A stretch of 64,000 nt of DNA, from positions 124,001 to 188,000 of the forward strand of contig JADDOH010023091.1 in assembly GCA_016648135.1 (NCBI GenBank), read 5' to 3'. How positions within the stretch are numbered: position 1 is the stretch's first letter; each line of letters begins with the position of its first letter. This DNA comes from Agrypnia vestita (lineage: Eukaryota > Arthropoda > Insecta > Trichoptera > Phryganeidae). Shown piece by piece: positions 42,970 through 54,971 of this stretch. The notes under the pieces were generated by a model, which saw only the letters and a program-made list of their open reading frames with translations, did no database searches and was not told the DNA's origin. The position numbers and the translations under genes were made by a program.

Positions 42970-44460
42970 AACCTTTTAACTGCCAGCCATATTTACTATG
43001 AGGGACACCTATAGGCCAGACATTTTTCCGTAAAATAAAGTAAATAAAAAACAATAAAAATAAACATAAAATGATGAAAAAGTGCAAGGACTTATCAAAA
43101 AATTATGTTTTCCGAATTTATGATGGAATTTTTGAATTAAAATCAAAATAAATTCATTCCACAAAATATACAACAGGGTCATATGTCACAATATCCCTTT
43201 TTTGTTTTTTAAACCTATTTTTTAATGTTACACATTTAATATCTTATGTAGTCTTCCTGCATGTGGTATATTTCAAAACACGGTTCAACACATAGCCTTA
43301 CTTGACATTTTTTGCACACGTATAAAAAACGTCTATAAAAACGTAAATTTCATTGACGGTCGTATCGGTCCATTGCTGCAATCGACTGGTTACTGAAGAG
43401 CTTCTATTTTTTATATGTTGATGTTGTCGGTTGGTTTCATTTACAATGTGATCAACTAATGCCACAGAAACAAATATTTAAAAAAAATCAGCTTCCCGCA
43501 AGCCTTCACCGGTGGCCAATTTTGTGCCTGACCAAGATGAATCAAAATTATGCTTTTGAGGCACGATTGGATTGCTATCCCAGTGAAATAATGGTCTATC
43601 GACGTGTAGTAGAGGCAATATTTTCTATTTCGTCAGGCACATCATTTTCATATTCGTCCGGCCCAAAAAACTCCGGCAATTCTAATTCCACATTACTCTC
43701 ATCAGATTCGGCGATTTGTTCAATAATCTCATCATCATCATATGTAAAATCACAAAAAGAAATATGAAAAATGTTTATAAAAAAATAGAGAAATAAATTA
43801 AGTCACGCAAATCTCGCTAAAATAAAGTAAAAAATTAACACAATTTTATACACACATTAAATAGATATACTCACTTACAATGCACTATATACAGGAAAAC
43901 GGTGAAATAAACCAACGGATATTTTAAATAATCGTGAACAAAATCAAACTGAAGTACTGAAAAACAGAGAAACAAAAAATTCAGTCGAATCTCGCTAAAA
44001 TAAAGATAAAAAATTAATTCTATAGACGCATAAGAAGTTATATTCACTCACAATGCTTTAAAAACACGAAAACGGCGAAAAAACCGATGAATATTGTCAA
44101 TAATTGGGAACAAAATCAAGCCAAATGCAGTTTAAAACCGAAGTATTCGAAAGGATTCCCCGTTTCTCCGCAATAAACTTGGCTCACGCTAACCCTAGCG
44201 AACTCTGAGAACTGTCAGATGAAACACGTTAATAAATCGCCAATTTTACGAGATTTAGTGGTTTTAAAAATAAGGTAACTGCTTAGCATCGCTGTCAATA
44301 GATGCCAGTACGATCTAAAATTGGTGACGGGTTAAAAATCCTTTGTCATTGTGCGCACTTATATCAAAAAATTCCCGCACGGTAACGCGTAGCTGGCCCC
44401 ACAGGACATGCAAAGTTTCGCGCGTTTACGCGTCAATGGCACTGATCGGGTTAAATACAC
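42970..44460 (-). mobile_element. Probable piggyBac-like transposon remnant
   Basis: TTAA occurs at both outer borders. On the minus strand 43770-43480 reads, with a stop and frame shift, DDDEIIEQIAESDESNVELE, LPEFFGPDEYENDVPDEIEN and WDSNPIVPQKHNF. An acidic N-terminus followed by a W-DS-P block is the layout of piggyBac transposase N-termini. Terminal inverted repeats are not convincing. The DDE domain is missing. Confidence 0.4.
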
Positions 44461-44660
44461 ATTGCATGTCTAAAATGCCAACAACTTCTGCAGTGGTCAG
44501 AAGTTAGAATATTAAATACCTGAATATCGAGCAAAAACCCCTGGTGGGATTTGCATGAGTTTATTAATATTGATTCAGACGGACAGACCAGACGTAAGGT
44601 TCAATCACCTCACATGACTCAATTGAAAGGTAATCAAACAACAGTGTTAAAATTCTCACA

Positions 44661-44740
44661 CACTCAATCAGACAACTTACTCTTCATATGTGTTTCAGTC
44701 GGCAATTCCTATCAAAGAATATGTTTCATCATTTTGAGTG
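44661..44740 (-). ncRNA. C/D-box snoRNA, family A copy 8, upstream of nocte exon 1
   Basis: C box ATGATGA (44726-44732), D-prime CTGA, D box CTGA (44668-44671), perfect 7-bp stem CACTCAA/TTGAGTG extendable by a G-U. D guide AAGAGTAAGTTGT is unique. It lies 5.4 kb above coding exon 1, on the same strand, and most simply resides in a 5-prime UTR intron. Confidence 0.82.
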
Positions 44741-46879
44741 CGAAAAAATTACGATTAACTGTCTTAGATTTTATAAATACAATCAAGAAGAAGGCTGATT
44801 CTTAGGAGTGATATATCTTGATGCCGGGCTATTTATTATTTAACAGAAATCAGCTTTAGGATCGTCAAGACACTTGAGTGAAATAAGAGTGGTCAACCAA
44901 CCTTTCCCATATGGTGCTAACATTGGAACACGCGTTCCAGTGCTGTAAAGTCAGTGTTCATGTAGACTTTTTTGATTTTTAAGTCAGATAAATATGAATA
45001 TTTTTATTTTTTCATTTATATTTATCATTAAAATAATGTATATAAGTGAATATATTATCAATTATTGTCTAAGAGTGAGAAAAACATTGGTCATCGTGAA
45101 CGGCAGCATAAAGATGCATTATACTCGTCTGGCTGGGTGGACAGCTCTACTCAAGGGCGAAGGTCAACAATCTAGCGCACTATGCATCGCAATCTTCGCA
45201 CCACTCTTCTGTACAATACATAGACGTATTGACAAATTAACGTCAAGTTTCTTCAGAAAAATAATTTATTATATATTCTAATTATTATTGAATACATAAA
45301 TATATTTCAGAGGAATATCTGTATTTAGTATATTTACAGAGATATTCACATAGTTAGAGGCAATGTTAACTCAGTTTCTAGTACCGGAAAGGAATGTTAG
45401 TATATTGCTGTTAGGGAAGTATTCCAATTTAATATATGTTTTAGATAGATTATATAGACATAATTTAAATGTTTACCTGTGTCAATTAAACCACAAGACT
45501 AAAAATAACAATTATTCATAAAATCAAAATGGCTACTTTATAATATAGGATGGTGAAATAATTATATTTTGAAAGTGGGAGTGACTTCTAACTTTAATGT
45601 ATCACAGATTGGGTTGATTATGGCCCAGCCAATAATGACTGACTAATGTTTGCCAATTTTACATGAAAGATAATCTTATCACAAAATATGGGAACAATGC
45701 TCTGTTTGGTTGTAGATACTTTAATGATTTGAGTCACACTTTCACCATGCAAATTGAAATATCTGCATTTGCCACCCAGAGTAATATTTCAAAATGGAGT
45801 AACACATTTAGAACACGGTACCTTCTGGTAATAAAAATGTCAGTTTCACACTGAAGCATCACCCATATTGAGTGGCAGCTAACGTATTTAAACACCGAAT
45901 CACATAAAATACCACTTTTACGCGAGCATTATACAAATTGAAGGTTATGTGAAAAAATTCAACCCACTTACAACATAAAACTTGAACTAATATCACTCGA
46001 TCACTTTTAGGTTAAATGGTTCGTTTTGAGTGCAACCAACTTATATAAGCGAGGAACCCTAATAATCACTGGCGTACACAGTAACACGAACATCCATTAA
46101 AAAACGCTGGTATGATGATTGCTCCACGCATAATTAGACGGACATTTTGCATTCTAAAATGAAATTTTCAAATAATGTACAATAAGAGATTGGAGAAACA
46201 CGTTTCACGATTTACTGTTAGCGGTGCATTCTCAAAAGCATTCGTAATATCAACTTATTCGATGTACAAAGCAAAAAGAGAGTCGATGATTTACGAAAAA
46301 CCCAAACGACACGGCAGCGATTGGACGAACTGTACATCGACAAAAAATATTTGCCCAAAACCACCGTATTCAGATTTTCCACAGTAAAAACGGTTTAATG
46401 TGACGTTAAATGAGCGAAACATATAAATGAGTAGATATTTCAATGTCGAATAAACAAAGAGGGCAAAGTGATAGGTCTACTTACGTCAAATTCTCGGAAA
46501 AGCGAAGCACAAGATAGCATTAATTGTAAAATTAAATATAAACGGCTACAACGGATAGCGGGCAGACTCATCAAAGACGAACGCAAGATACAAAATATAC
46601 AGAGGATGCTGACCCCGACAGGGTCTATTAGCCCAACCCCTCGATTGACACTCATTTTTGACTAGAGGAAATGCTATTCACAGTTATTTTTCGGAGTTTC
46701 AGGCACCGTGCTTACTTACACAATACAGCAGATGATAAAATAGTAAAGAATATTAAAACTCTTAACGATTCTTCAAAAAGATAACGAAATTATAAAATAT
46801 CGTCGGCAAAATTTAGGAGCAATAACAAAGATGAAATTATGGTTATATTACGGCAAATCCGCGAAAAATTGTCAATTAC
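44741..46879 (-). other. No gene recognised between snoRNA copy 8 and the candidate first exon
   Basis: AT-rich, unique-looking sequence without coding frames of more than about 95 codons. Minus-strand donor-like sites GACGTAAGT (46484) and GTGTAAGTAAG (about 46712) are alternatives for the first splice of nocte. Confidence 0.35.
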
Positions 46880-47110
46880 CTTGGTCCGTTCCAAAGGGTG
46901 TACAATAAATAAACAGGAATAAATCCAATTGGGTCAATCCAAGCTAGGATGATCGCGGATTTTAATGTTAACTTGTTAAATTTTAATATCACCTCGGCCA
47001 CTTTTTCACAGTTTGCCAAGATGGCGTCTATAAAGACGACGGGCGATCTTTCATAGGATCAATATTGTGACGTCACAAAGACGCGTTCACGTGGCGCGGG
47101 CTAGTGTTAT
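46880..47110 (-). promoter_or_regulatory. Candidate promoter / first non-coding exon region of nocte
   Basis: A local rise in GC carries a full CRE palindrome TGACGTCA (47068-47075), an E-box CACGTG (47088-47093) and a YY1-like AAGATGGCG (47018-47026, plus strand). On the minus strand a good splice donor, CCAAG|GTAATT, lies at 46880/46879. A promoter here would explain the acceptor before exon 1 and the intronic snoRNA at 44.7 kb. No transcript evidence is available; other donors exist at 46484 and about 46712. Confidence 0.4.
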
Positions 47111-47479
47111 AAAATTCAAACACTTTTGACGTGCTACTGTGTGCATCTATTGTCATCTTTCAGTACTAAAAGTTTATCTTTACTGACATCTTTTGGCAAA
47201 AATAAAAGATTGTTTTTTTGAAATGGATGATGCTTGTTTGTTTGACAAAGGTTATTAATGTTTTAATTTGAAAATGTTTTTCAACGCTAGATGTCCGTAT
47301 CGGTACCGAATTATATTCTACGGATCGTTTCCGTGAGATTAGTTTTCCAAATTTTGAAGTTAACCAAATCCTCAGCCATTGACACAGCAACGGAACTGAT
47401 TTTTGAGTATTTTATGTCAAGCGATAGTCTAATTTGTGACTAATAGTTTTGTAACATCTGATTATCAACGGCGATGGAG

Positions 47480-48435
47480 ATGTTCATTATTAGTTTACCC
47501 ATAAAAACCAAGTTTTTATTATACTTACTCCCTTTCTCATTTGTATTGTTTCCAATTTGATACTCAATCAACATATTCCTCTTGCTTTAAGTTCACGTGG
47601 AAAATCTATTCCATGTACCTATATTATTTATTATTCTTAAAACTTATAGAATATTGAAAACGTAATAATTGGTATAGGGGGGCACGGCGTAGGCGAAACC
47701 GTCTGATCGGACCCATGGCTCGAGTCAGACTGGTCTAAACAGGTTTCGCGCCTTCTCCACGCGTCGGGCTCCTTTCTCATTTACATGGTTTCCAATTTGA
47801 AAAAACCCTTAAAATTTCGAAAAATCCAAAATTATACTTTGGGATGGTCCCGAGTTCTCACGTCAGGGTCGCCACTTTGGGTGGTTTGGAGATGGTTTGG
47901 AGCAGTTGCTTTTTCAGGTCACCACCGTCATGCGATGGAAAAGTTTCAAAGGCGTAGAATATTTGATGATTTATTATCTCGATAAAACAAGTACAAAATA
48001 TACATGAGTATGATTATACAGACAATGATAGATACTCTAAGGGCCATAGCCTCCGGCCACCCGCCGGAGGTTTATGAAGGATTAACATGCCTGCCTAGGG
48101 CGTGTGCCTTTACAATTTACGAACAAAGGAGTCTTGGAGTGCGGCTGTGTGAGTGTGAAGAAATCGTCCGAAATGCTGATGGTGTGTGAATGTGGTGGGT
48201 CTTGCTCGTGCCTCTTATTTGCTTATGTAGCATACCTTGCCACTGTGTGTGTGTGGCTTAAATTGGTAGCTTTCTGCATTGCGGTATTAAATTTTTTAAA
48301 CGAAAATTTGTTAGATCAGCCACGAGTCTGCCTGCAAAGTTTCAGCTCGATTGGATTACGGGAGGAGCGTTAAAAATCGATCAAAAGTTTTTTCGGCAGA
48401 AAGCAGACGCTACGAATTAAAAGAAAGGGAGTAAT
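47480..48435. repeat. Repeat family D, copy 2, disrupted
   Basis: Pieces of the family (ACCCATAAAAACCAAG, ACTCCCTTTCTC, TCCAATTTGAAAAAACCCTT, GCAAAGTTTCAGCTCGATTG, AAAGGGAGTAATG) are interrupted by a GC-richer insert 47675-47770 that can fold (GGCGAAACC with GGTTTCGCGCC) and by 47840-48290, where I see no gene. Confidence 0.5.
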
Positions 48436-48854
48436 GAAATATTTATATTACATTTAATATAACAAAAAAAACTAAGATAGGTCTCTTTCGGTTTGGTTGG
48501 CTTGGTCACAGATGACCATTCTTCTTTGAAAAATATATAAATGTATATATAAGTTTTATTTGACTTGTATTAAAGCGAATGAATTTTTAATATTGCGTAC
48601 AAGTCACTGTACCTAGTGATAGGTATTCCAATATTTTGCAGAATGTAGGTAAGTCAATAATATTGAAAATATACTAACTTTGATGTCGCTTATCTCCGTA
48701 ACCGTCGACATTTCACCCAAAGTGTGAATACTTTTATAAATAATAATAAAACAAAATATTATCTATTCAAAATTGAACGACGAAGACTCCCTTGCATTTT
48801 TTGCTAATATTTTTCTACAGAAGATTACTCAAAATAAGCTGGATGGACGGAGTT

Positions 48855-49110
48855 ACAAATGAAGATGTTACCGTTCGGATGAATAAAGAAAAATAAATTA
48901 TTAAAACAATAAAAATTCGAAAAACTTTAATATCTCGGACATGTAATGAGACATCCAGAGAAGTAGGATATCTTGCATCTCACAATGTAGGGAAGAATGC
49001 CAGAAGTTGGGGCCCTGGAAGAAAAAAAAACCTGAGACAGTGGTTTGGCCAGTCTACAGTTTTAAGCTCGAATTCAAAGTCAATACGTAGATGATTTAAA
49101 GGTCAAGGTA
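48855..49110 (+). mobile_element. RTE-like LINE 3-prime fragment, degraded
   Basis: Near-copy of 63350-63640: shared words include CGTTCGGATGAATAAAGAAA, ATATCTCGGA and CTGGAAGAA. No intact frame. Confidence 0.6.
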
Positions 49111-49577
49111 CGCTTTAGGGGCCATTCAAGTATTACGTAAGCAGCAAAGAGGGGTGGGGGGTCTTTGCTTTGCTTATTTTTGATGATATGGGGGACGGGT
49201 GGTCTGGATTCTGGATGACCATTACGTCAGCAATATTTATTTACTTTTTTTTCAGCAAAATTTAGTACATTCTGTTTTGAACACATATGGTAACCATACT
49301 TGTCTATACTCGAAAGAGCAAAGCGGATTCACGGATTCCCCAAAATAATTGATATTGCTTACCCGCTCTCACGCGATGTTTTATGGTAACGTTAGAAAGA
49401 ACCGAAGTAGATAAATTACAGTATGCGCTATTAATATTTATCTATTTTTCATCTTTTTTTTGTAAAATTTAGTAGATACAGATTTACACACATAATGTGG
49501 CAACCCTATTAGCCTACTGCTGGATTTCTTCCATCTTTCATCTTTGTTTTTTCCCCTTCGCATCCAGGTTCACATAA

Positions 49578-50150
49578 TGTGGCAACCCTTCTTCTTCTTC
49601 TTCTTCTTCATTAGCCTGTTTTTCTCCACTGCTGGATGTAGGCCTCTTCCATTTTCTTCCACTCATCTCTGTTTTTCCCCCTTCGCATCCAGGTTCTTCC
49701 TGCTTGCTGGACTATGTCATCAGACCACCTTTTGGGAGGTCTTCCGACGCTTCTATTTTTTGTCCAGGGCCTCCACTGTAGGATTCTGGGTACCCGTCTA
49801 GTATCCTCCTGTCGAGCCATATGTCCAGCCCACTGCCATTTTAGTTTTGCAATACGGTCCATAATATCGGCAACTTTTGTTCGGCGTCTTATTTCTTCAT
49901 TTCTGATTTTATCTCGAAGGCTTACGCCGAGCATTTGCCTTTCCATGGCCCACTGTGTACATTTTAATTTTTGTATGCTTTTTTCTGTTAGTGTTGCTGT
50001 TTCTAGTCCGTATGTCAACATGGGTAGGATACATGTAAAGAACATTTTTCTTTTCAGGCATATTGGGATTTCTTTATTTTCAAACAAGTGTTTCAATTTA
50101 CCAAATGCTGCCCAGCCCAGACCTATGGCAACCCTACTTGTATACAAATT
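49578..50150 (-). mobile_element. RTE-type LINE, 5-prime truncated, with GAA tail
   Basis: A 178-codon frame (50147-49611) covers the end of the reverse transcriptase: RVAIGLGWAAFGKL, YGLETATLTEKSIQKLK, LKWQWAGHMARQEDTRRVPR, WRPWTKNRSVGRPPKRWSDD, WKKMEEAYIQQW. It ends just before a (GAA)n tail (49580-49610), the usual RTE 3-prime end. A short partial duplicate of the 3-prime end lies at 49505-49578. Confidence 0.85.
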
Positions 50151-50214
50151 ATAAATATCAAATAAAGATATATACCAGTGATTACGTAAGCATGGGAGGG
50201 GAGAGTAAGAGTTT

Positions 50215-50815
50215 TGCCCGATAACGTCGCGGAATATTTTCTAAATTTGAATTACTCCGTCGGTATACATAATAGGTACTTCACTACGAATGTCAAAAAT
50301 CTAAATTGACTGACAAATATTTTTAGAATTTAATCTTCAAAGCATGAAGTGTCTTATCAAAGCTCAAAACATCTGACATTTTATAAAAAATATATTAAAT
50401 TACTAATTAGTGTTATGTTATATGTTTTAATTAGTCTTTAATTGTTGTTATATTTTACAAAGAAAGGGAGTAAAATAAAAACTTGGTTTTTATGGGTTAC
50501 TTTTTTTTACTCCCTTTATATTACCTCGTGGCGTCTGCTTGCTTGCTTGCTTGCCGTCGAAAAAAATTTGGATCGATTTTTAACCCTTTTCCCGTGATCC
50601 AATCGAGCTGAAACTTTGCAAGCAGACTCGTGGCGACGATCAAGAAGATCTATCAAATTTTCGATAAAAAAATAAATAATTATAGTATAATTTTGGATTT
50701 TTCAAATTTTTAATGTTTTTTTCATACAAGTTGTATAGATATTTCAACACATATGGTAGACGCGAAACCCGAAAATGAGAAAGGGAGTATTGTAAAAACT
50801 TGGTTTTTATGGGTT
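50215..50815. repeat. Repeat family D, copy 3 (inverted relative to copy 1)
   Basis: Contains the inverse of the copy 1 unit including TTGGATCGATTTTTAACCC, GATCCAATCGAGCTGAAAC and AAAGGGAGT at its border. Between its ACTCCC blocks is a TTTTTATGGGTTACTTTT segment found twice (50485 and 50798). Confidence 0.6.
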
Positions 50816-51339
50816 ACTTTTTTAAATGAACGAGGTCTTCTGTATGAACAATGTATTCTTTGAGGCCATACTGTATTTGAAGAATCTCGTCATTTTCTTA
50901 TTAGATCCGTTGAAGGGAAATGAGATTTCCCAGTCTACAATACAAATAATTTGCGTGTTCTGTAAAAGTTCGCGAAACTATTTAGGCTTTGCTGCCGCAA
51001 TTTATGTTAGAAATCGTGTTCTAGACGAGATTTATTTACTTTTAATAATATTGTGTTTACGTAATATTGTACGATAAATATATTTCACGAGCGATACGTT
51101 ACGTCCAATTTTCTTTAAATACTAACAATAGTCAAACGAATTGTTATGGCTCGATTGTTGCGGGGAGGGAGTGAGATTATTGGAAAGTATTTTGGCGACA
51201 ATCCAAAAACAACATTTTCTTTTTGGCAACATTTTCGTTACAGCGAAATAAATGGTTGTTGGCTATCTATCGCAAAACATTATTGGGTTATTCTGTTACA
51301 CTGTTACTGTTACAGATATCTACATATTTTTAAGTAAGT

Positions 51340-51413
51340 AATTAAATCATTTTCAATGATTCTTATAGCCGGCTAAAAAGCCGGCTATAAGAATCATTGA
51401 AAATGATTTAATT
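51340..51413. repeat. Perfect 35-bp hairpin with AAAA loop
   Basis: Arms 51340-51374 and 51379-51413 are perfectly complementary (tip AGCCGGCT), leaving only four A in the loop. Confidence 0.9.
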
Positions 51414-51419
51414 CCTCAA

Positions 51420-52090
51420 TCAAGATATCTTACAGATGTCTCACAGAGACGAAGCTATTTATATTTATATTAAAGCGCCCTTGAGGTGAGTATTCGCGAA
51501 AACGGCGCTATATAAGTTATCCAATTATTATTATTATTATGGGAAAGTAGGCATGGAAGTATTAAAAGGCAAAAATATACCACAAAAAAATAGTGTTTAA
51601 TATATCTTTTACACTTCTTGGATTAGGTGTGCAGATACGTGGGATTTTAGATGAAAATATAAAGAAAGCAAGATTTACATTAATAATGAAAAAAATTTTT
51701 TTTATTGGGATTACAGGGATTACGACTATCATTTGGCTGGCTTGAGTGATCATTTTACACTATGTGGCGTTCACCAATTCATGATGGTGTTAGCAAAGTC
51801 ATATGTGGAACAAGTTGTATAAATAACATAAAATATAATCCAAAATTTGATAGATGTGGTGGTCAATTATGGATGGAATTGGTGAACGTTAAATTGTGTA
51901 AAGTGATCACCTAAACCGGCCATATGATAGGTCGTAATCTCTATAAACACCCAACTCCTTCTATACCTATTTTCCCATATAAATAGCTTCGTCTGATGAT
52001 TAAAAGAGAGATCAATTATATATCTTAATTAATTATGATCCCTTTGGGGACAAATACAGTATTGTGTTCTTGAAAATTTTTAACATACTC
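51420..52090. repeat. Interspersed repeat family E, copy 4
   Basis: Has TACAGATGTCTCACAGAGACG, GGGAAAGTAGGCATGGAAG and a second inverted set of the same words near 51900-52080, so it is probably two E copies head to head or a foldback version. Confidence 0.55.
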
Positions 52091-52334
52091 AAAATATTCT
52101 GATTAATAAGAATATTATAATATAAGATAAGAATATTTACAACTCAAAAAATTAAATCAATTTATTCCAATTTAATTTAACACCAGTGAATTTATATTTT
52201 TTGAGTCCTCTACACATAACGGAATTTTGGTACCATTACTAATATTTGTGAAGCCTGGAATTGGCAAAAAAGTAATGAATATTACAGTTACAGGTTTTGC
52301 TCCCATTAGATTCATTGGAGACAACTGATGTGTT

Positions 52335-52425
52335 TGATTCTTTAGCGGTTAAGAGTTAAGACACTTGTCAAGTGATCCAGCGGTCGGAGGTCGAGCCTCA
52401 TTTCAGGAGACCAGAAAATAAGTGT
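52335..52425 (+). repeat. tRNA-derived SINE remnant
   Basis: A-box-like TAGCGGTTAAGAG and B-box-like GGAGGTCGAGCCTC at tRNA spacing, followed by AT-rich sequence. Resembles the intron 2 SINE in design but not in sequence. Confidence 0.4.
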
Positions 52426-53720
52426 TATTTTGATTGTTTAGATATTTGGCTTAATTTGAGAATAACTAATCACTCATTGCATCTCATCTCCTCTTCCTCA
52501 ACCTATACGCTGACTTCACCTCCTCGCCCTTTTCTCCTCATTCCTATTCCTGTGTTACTATCAGCGTTCCTTCACTAATTCATTTATTATTATTCTTTTC
52601 ATATTCAGCTTACCATTTTTTTACTTTAATATTGTCTGTTGCCTACTATAAAATAAATTAAAAATTTTCTCTTCGTCCAACATTGTAGGTACCTAATTTA
52701 CTATGCCTTAAACATCCATGAATCTTTGTAATAGGTTTATGCAATATACACTGTACTCTGATTGGTGAAAATAACATCGATTCTGATCTCCGCTAAGAGT
52801 TCAGAATAAAAACCTCAACTGAGAAACTGAAGTGTACCTATTTGTTCTATTTCCTTCTTGTGTATATGTATTTTTAAAAATATATTATTCCAACTTGTTA
52901 CTTCTATTGTGTTTCCGTTGTTCTTTTATTCTTTTTTTTTATTTACTTTTATTGTGTTTCCGTTATGCTTTTATTCTTATTTGCTTTAATATATTTTTTT
53001 ATTTTAAATTTATTTCCGTTATGCTTTTATACTTATTTGCTTTTATTCTTTTTTTTATTGTTTTTCCGTTGTGCTTTTATACTTAATTGCTTTTCTACTT
53101 TTTTCCTACTAAATATTCCTTTCTGGTGCCTTATTTGGTTATTTATAAATTTTCGCATATTTTTAAATGTATATTTTTTTACATACATAAAATAATTATA
53201 TTATTATATTTACTGTTCTCGGTTTTAAATGAAAATTTGTTATAATGAAAAAAAGCTACCTACCGTAAAACAGGTGTTAAGTATTTATATACCTAGCGAG
53301 GGAGGTAGTGGCTGGGAGGCTTTCTACATACTGTCTTATGTTTGTGTGTTATTTATTAACTAGCCGTACGCCCGTGAAAAATCACGGGAAATAATAATAA
53401 CTACTTGTCTTGCATGACCGCGCAACATATGACGCGCGCTGATTGCGTGTCACACTCTAATTATGTAAAGTTTTGATTCCAACAATTTATGGACTTTTGA
53501 CATAGATACAGACGGACAACGAAATTATTATGTTTGATGATGTGTATGTATTAAGCATGTAATAGTCCAATAAATGCCGATTTATCGGCAATGAAATGAA
53601 GTGATTGAAATGGTAAAGATTTCTTGATAAATAAATGAGAAAATAAATCTAAATCTCAGATATATTTTAGCATGACTCATTCTGTGGAAACGGGCCTTAA
53701 TGAAAATTAGTTTGTTTACA
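52426..53720. other. Intergenic, low-complexity TTTTATTC-rich tract, no gene
   Basis: 52830-53200 is a degenerate repeat of CCGTT(A/G)TGCTTTTAT and TTATTTGCTTTTATTCTT words, about six rounds. 53355-53400 has the GCCGT(A)CGCCCGTG motif often seen in moth repeats. The words CAGACGGACA and AAATTATTATGTTTGAT recur at 56360-56405. Confidence 0.5.
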
Positions 53721-53873
53721 TTAAGGCCCGGTTGCGCCGTCAAAAGTAAGAGTAAAAGTTAAGCAAAAAGCATAGATTTTTACGAAAACGGGTGTTTTGA
53801 TTGGTGGAGAATGCAAAAATCTATGCTTTTTTCTTAACTCTTATTCTTACTTCTGATGGCGCAACCATGCCTA
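53721..53873. repeat. Foldback MITE, 150 bp
   Basis: Ends TAAGGCCCGGTTGCGCC and, inverted, TTAGGCATGGTTGCGCC; the interior arms pair around AAAAGCATAGATTTTT. Confidence 0.8.
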
Positions 53874-54470
53874 ATTATATATTGAAAATATTATGTTGGC
53901 AATATCACTTAACATACACAAGAAATAGTATGTGTAATGTGTAAAGTTGAAGAATCATAAGAGATATTTGATATTTTTTAACGTCTGCATAACTTATTAA
54001 ACATGAAAATGTCCCCTACAGAGCGTATGATCAAACATCACGTGAGAAATAATAAATTCGGCTGGCGGCAGTGGAAAGGGATGTATTTATGATAGATCGG
54101 AAATGAGTTAGGGTGAAGGAGTAATGCGAATTATACAAATGGACGTCAGGAGGAGGAAAAAATAGGAAAAACCCTCTTCCGACCCTACCCGAAAGCGAGG
54201 CTGGGTAATAACATAAAATCACGCTTGAATACACTGATCTCTCGCCGGGAAGGAATAACAGAAGCAATGAAACGGGATAAGATATTTCTTTCCAGGGCGC
54301 GGAGACTGGGAGCGATCGGCAGCCATCGCGGAATATTTTCTGTCCCGCGTTTGGCGGGAAATTACTTAGCCTGCCTGATGATTAGCGACATCTTTGATTA
54401 TTTAGTTAAAACTATCCTTTCGATTTCTCACTGAAATAATTCGTAAGCGAATTCTCGCTTTAAGACTATA

Positions 54471-54971
54471 CAGGGTTATTTGTAAAACATTAATAACCTC
54501 GCAGGACTATATTCCTGCCTTGATTATGAGTCGAAAATGTTCAAGCTATCATGACCTCATATTAATAGTTATGAAGATATCAAAGTTTGCATTTTTTTTC
54601 TCAATATTTCTGACATATTTATTGTAAAACGTTGGACTATCATTACAGTAACTTATATCGATTACGAAAAATTCATTCGTTTCAATACAAGTTAAATAAA
54701 ATGATAAAAACCCTGAAAAATTTCCAATTGGAATTAATATTTTATTTGGCTTGTATTAAGGAGAATGAATTTTTCATATTCCTGTATTCCTGTTACTGTT
54801 ATGATAGTTCAACGTTTTACAAAAAATAAGCCAGAAATATTTAAAAAAAATGCAAACTTTGATGTCGCATATCTCCATAACTATTGATGTTACGTCATAA
54901 TAGCTTTCGACTCATAATCAAGGCAAGAATATAGTCCTGCAAGGTTATTAATGTTTTCCAAATAACCCTGT
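54471..54971. repeat. Foldback MITE, CAGGGTTATTTG family, copy 2
   Basis: Same ends and arms as 31696-32231, flanked by TA on both sides (ACTATA| and |TACTA), giving the target-site duplication that copy 1 has partly lost. Confidence 0.85.

Noticed and set aside
52832..53195. Phe/Leu-rich frames resembling membrane proteins
   Set aside because: Produced by a TTTTATT low-complexity tandem tract; not a gene.
54225..54434. 69-codon frame in a GC-richer patch
   Set aside because: Too short, no motif, no splice support.
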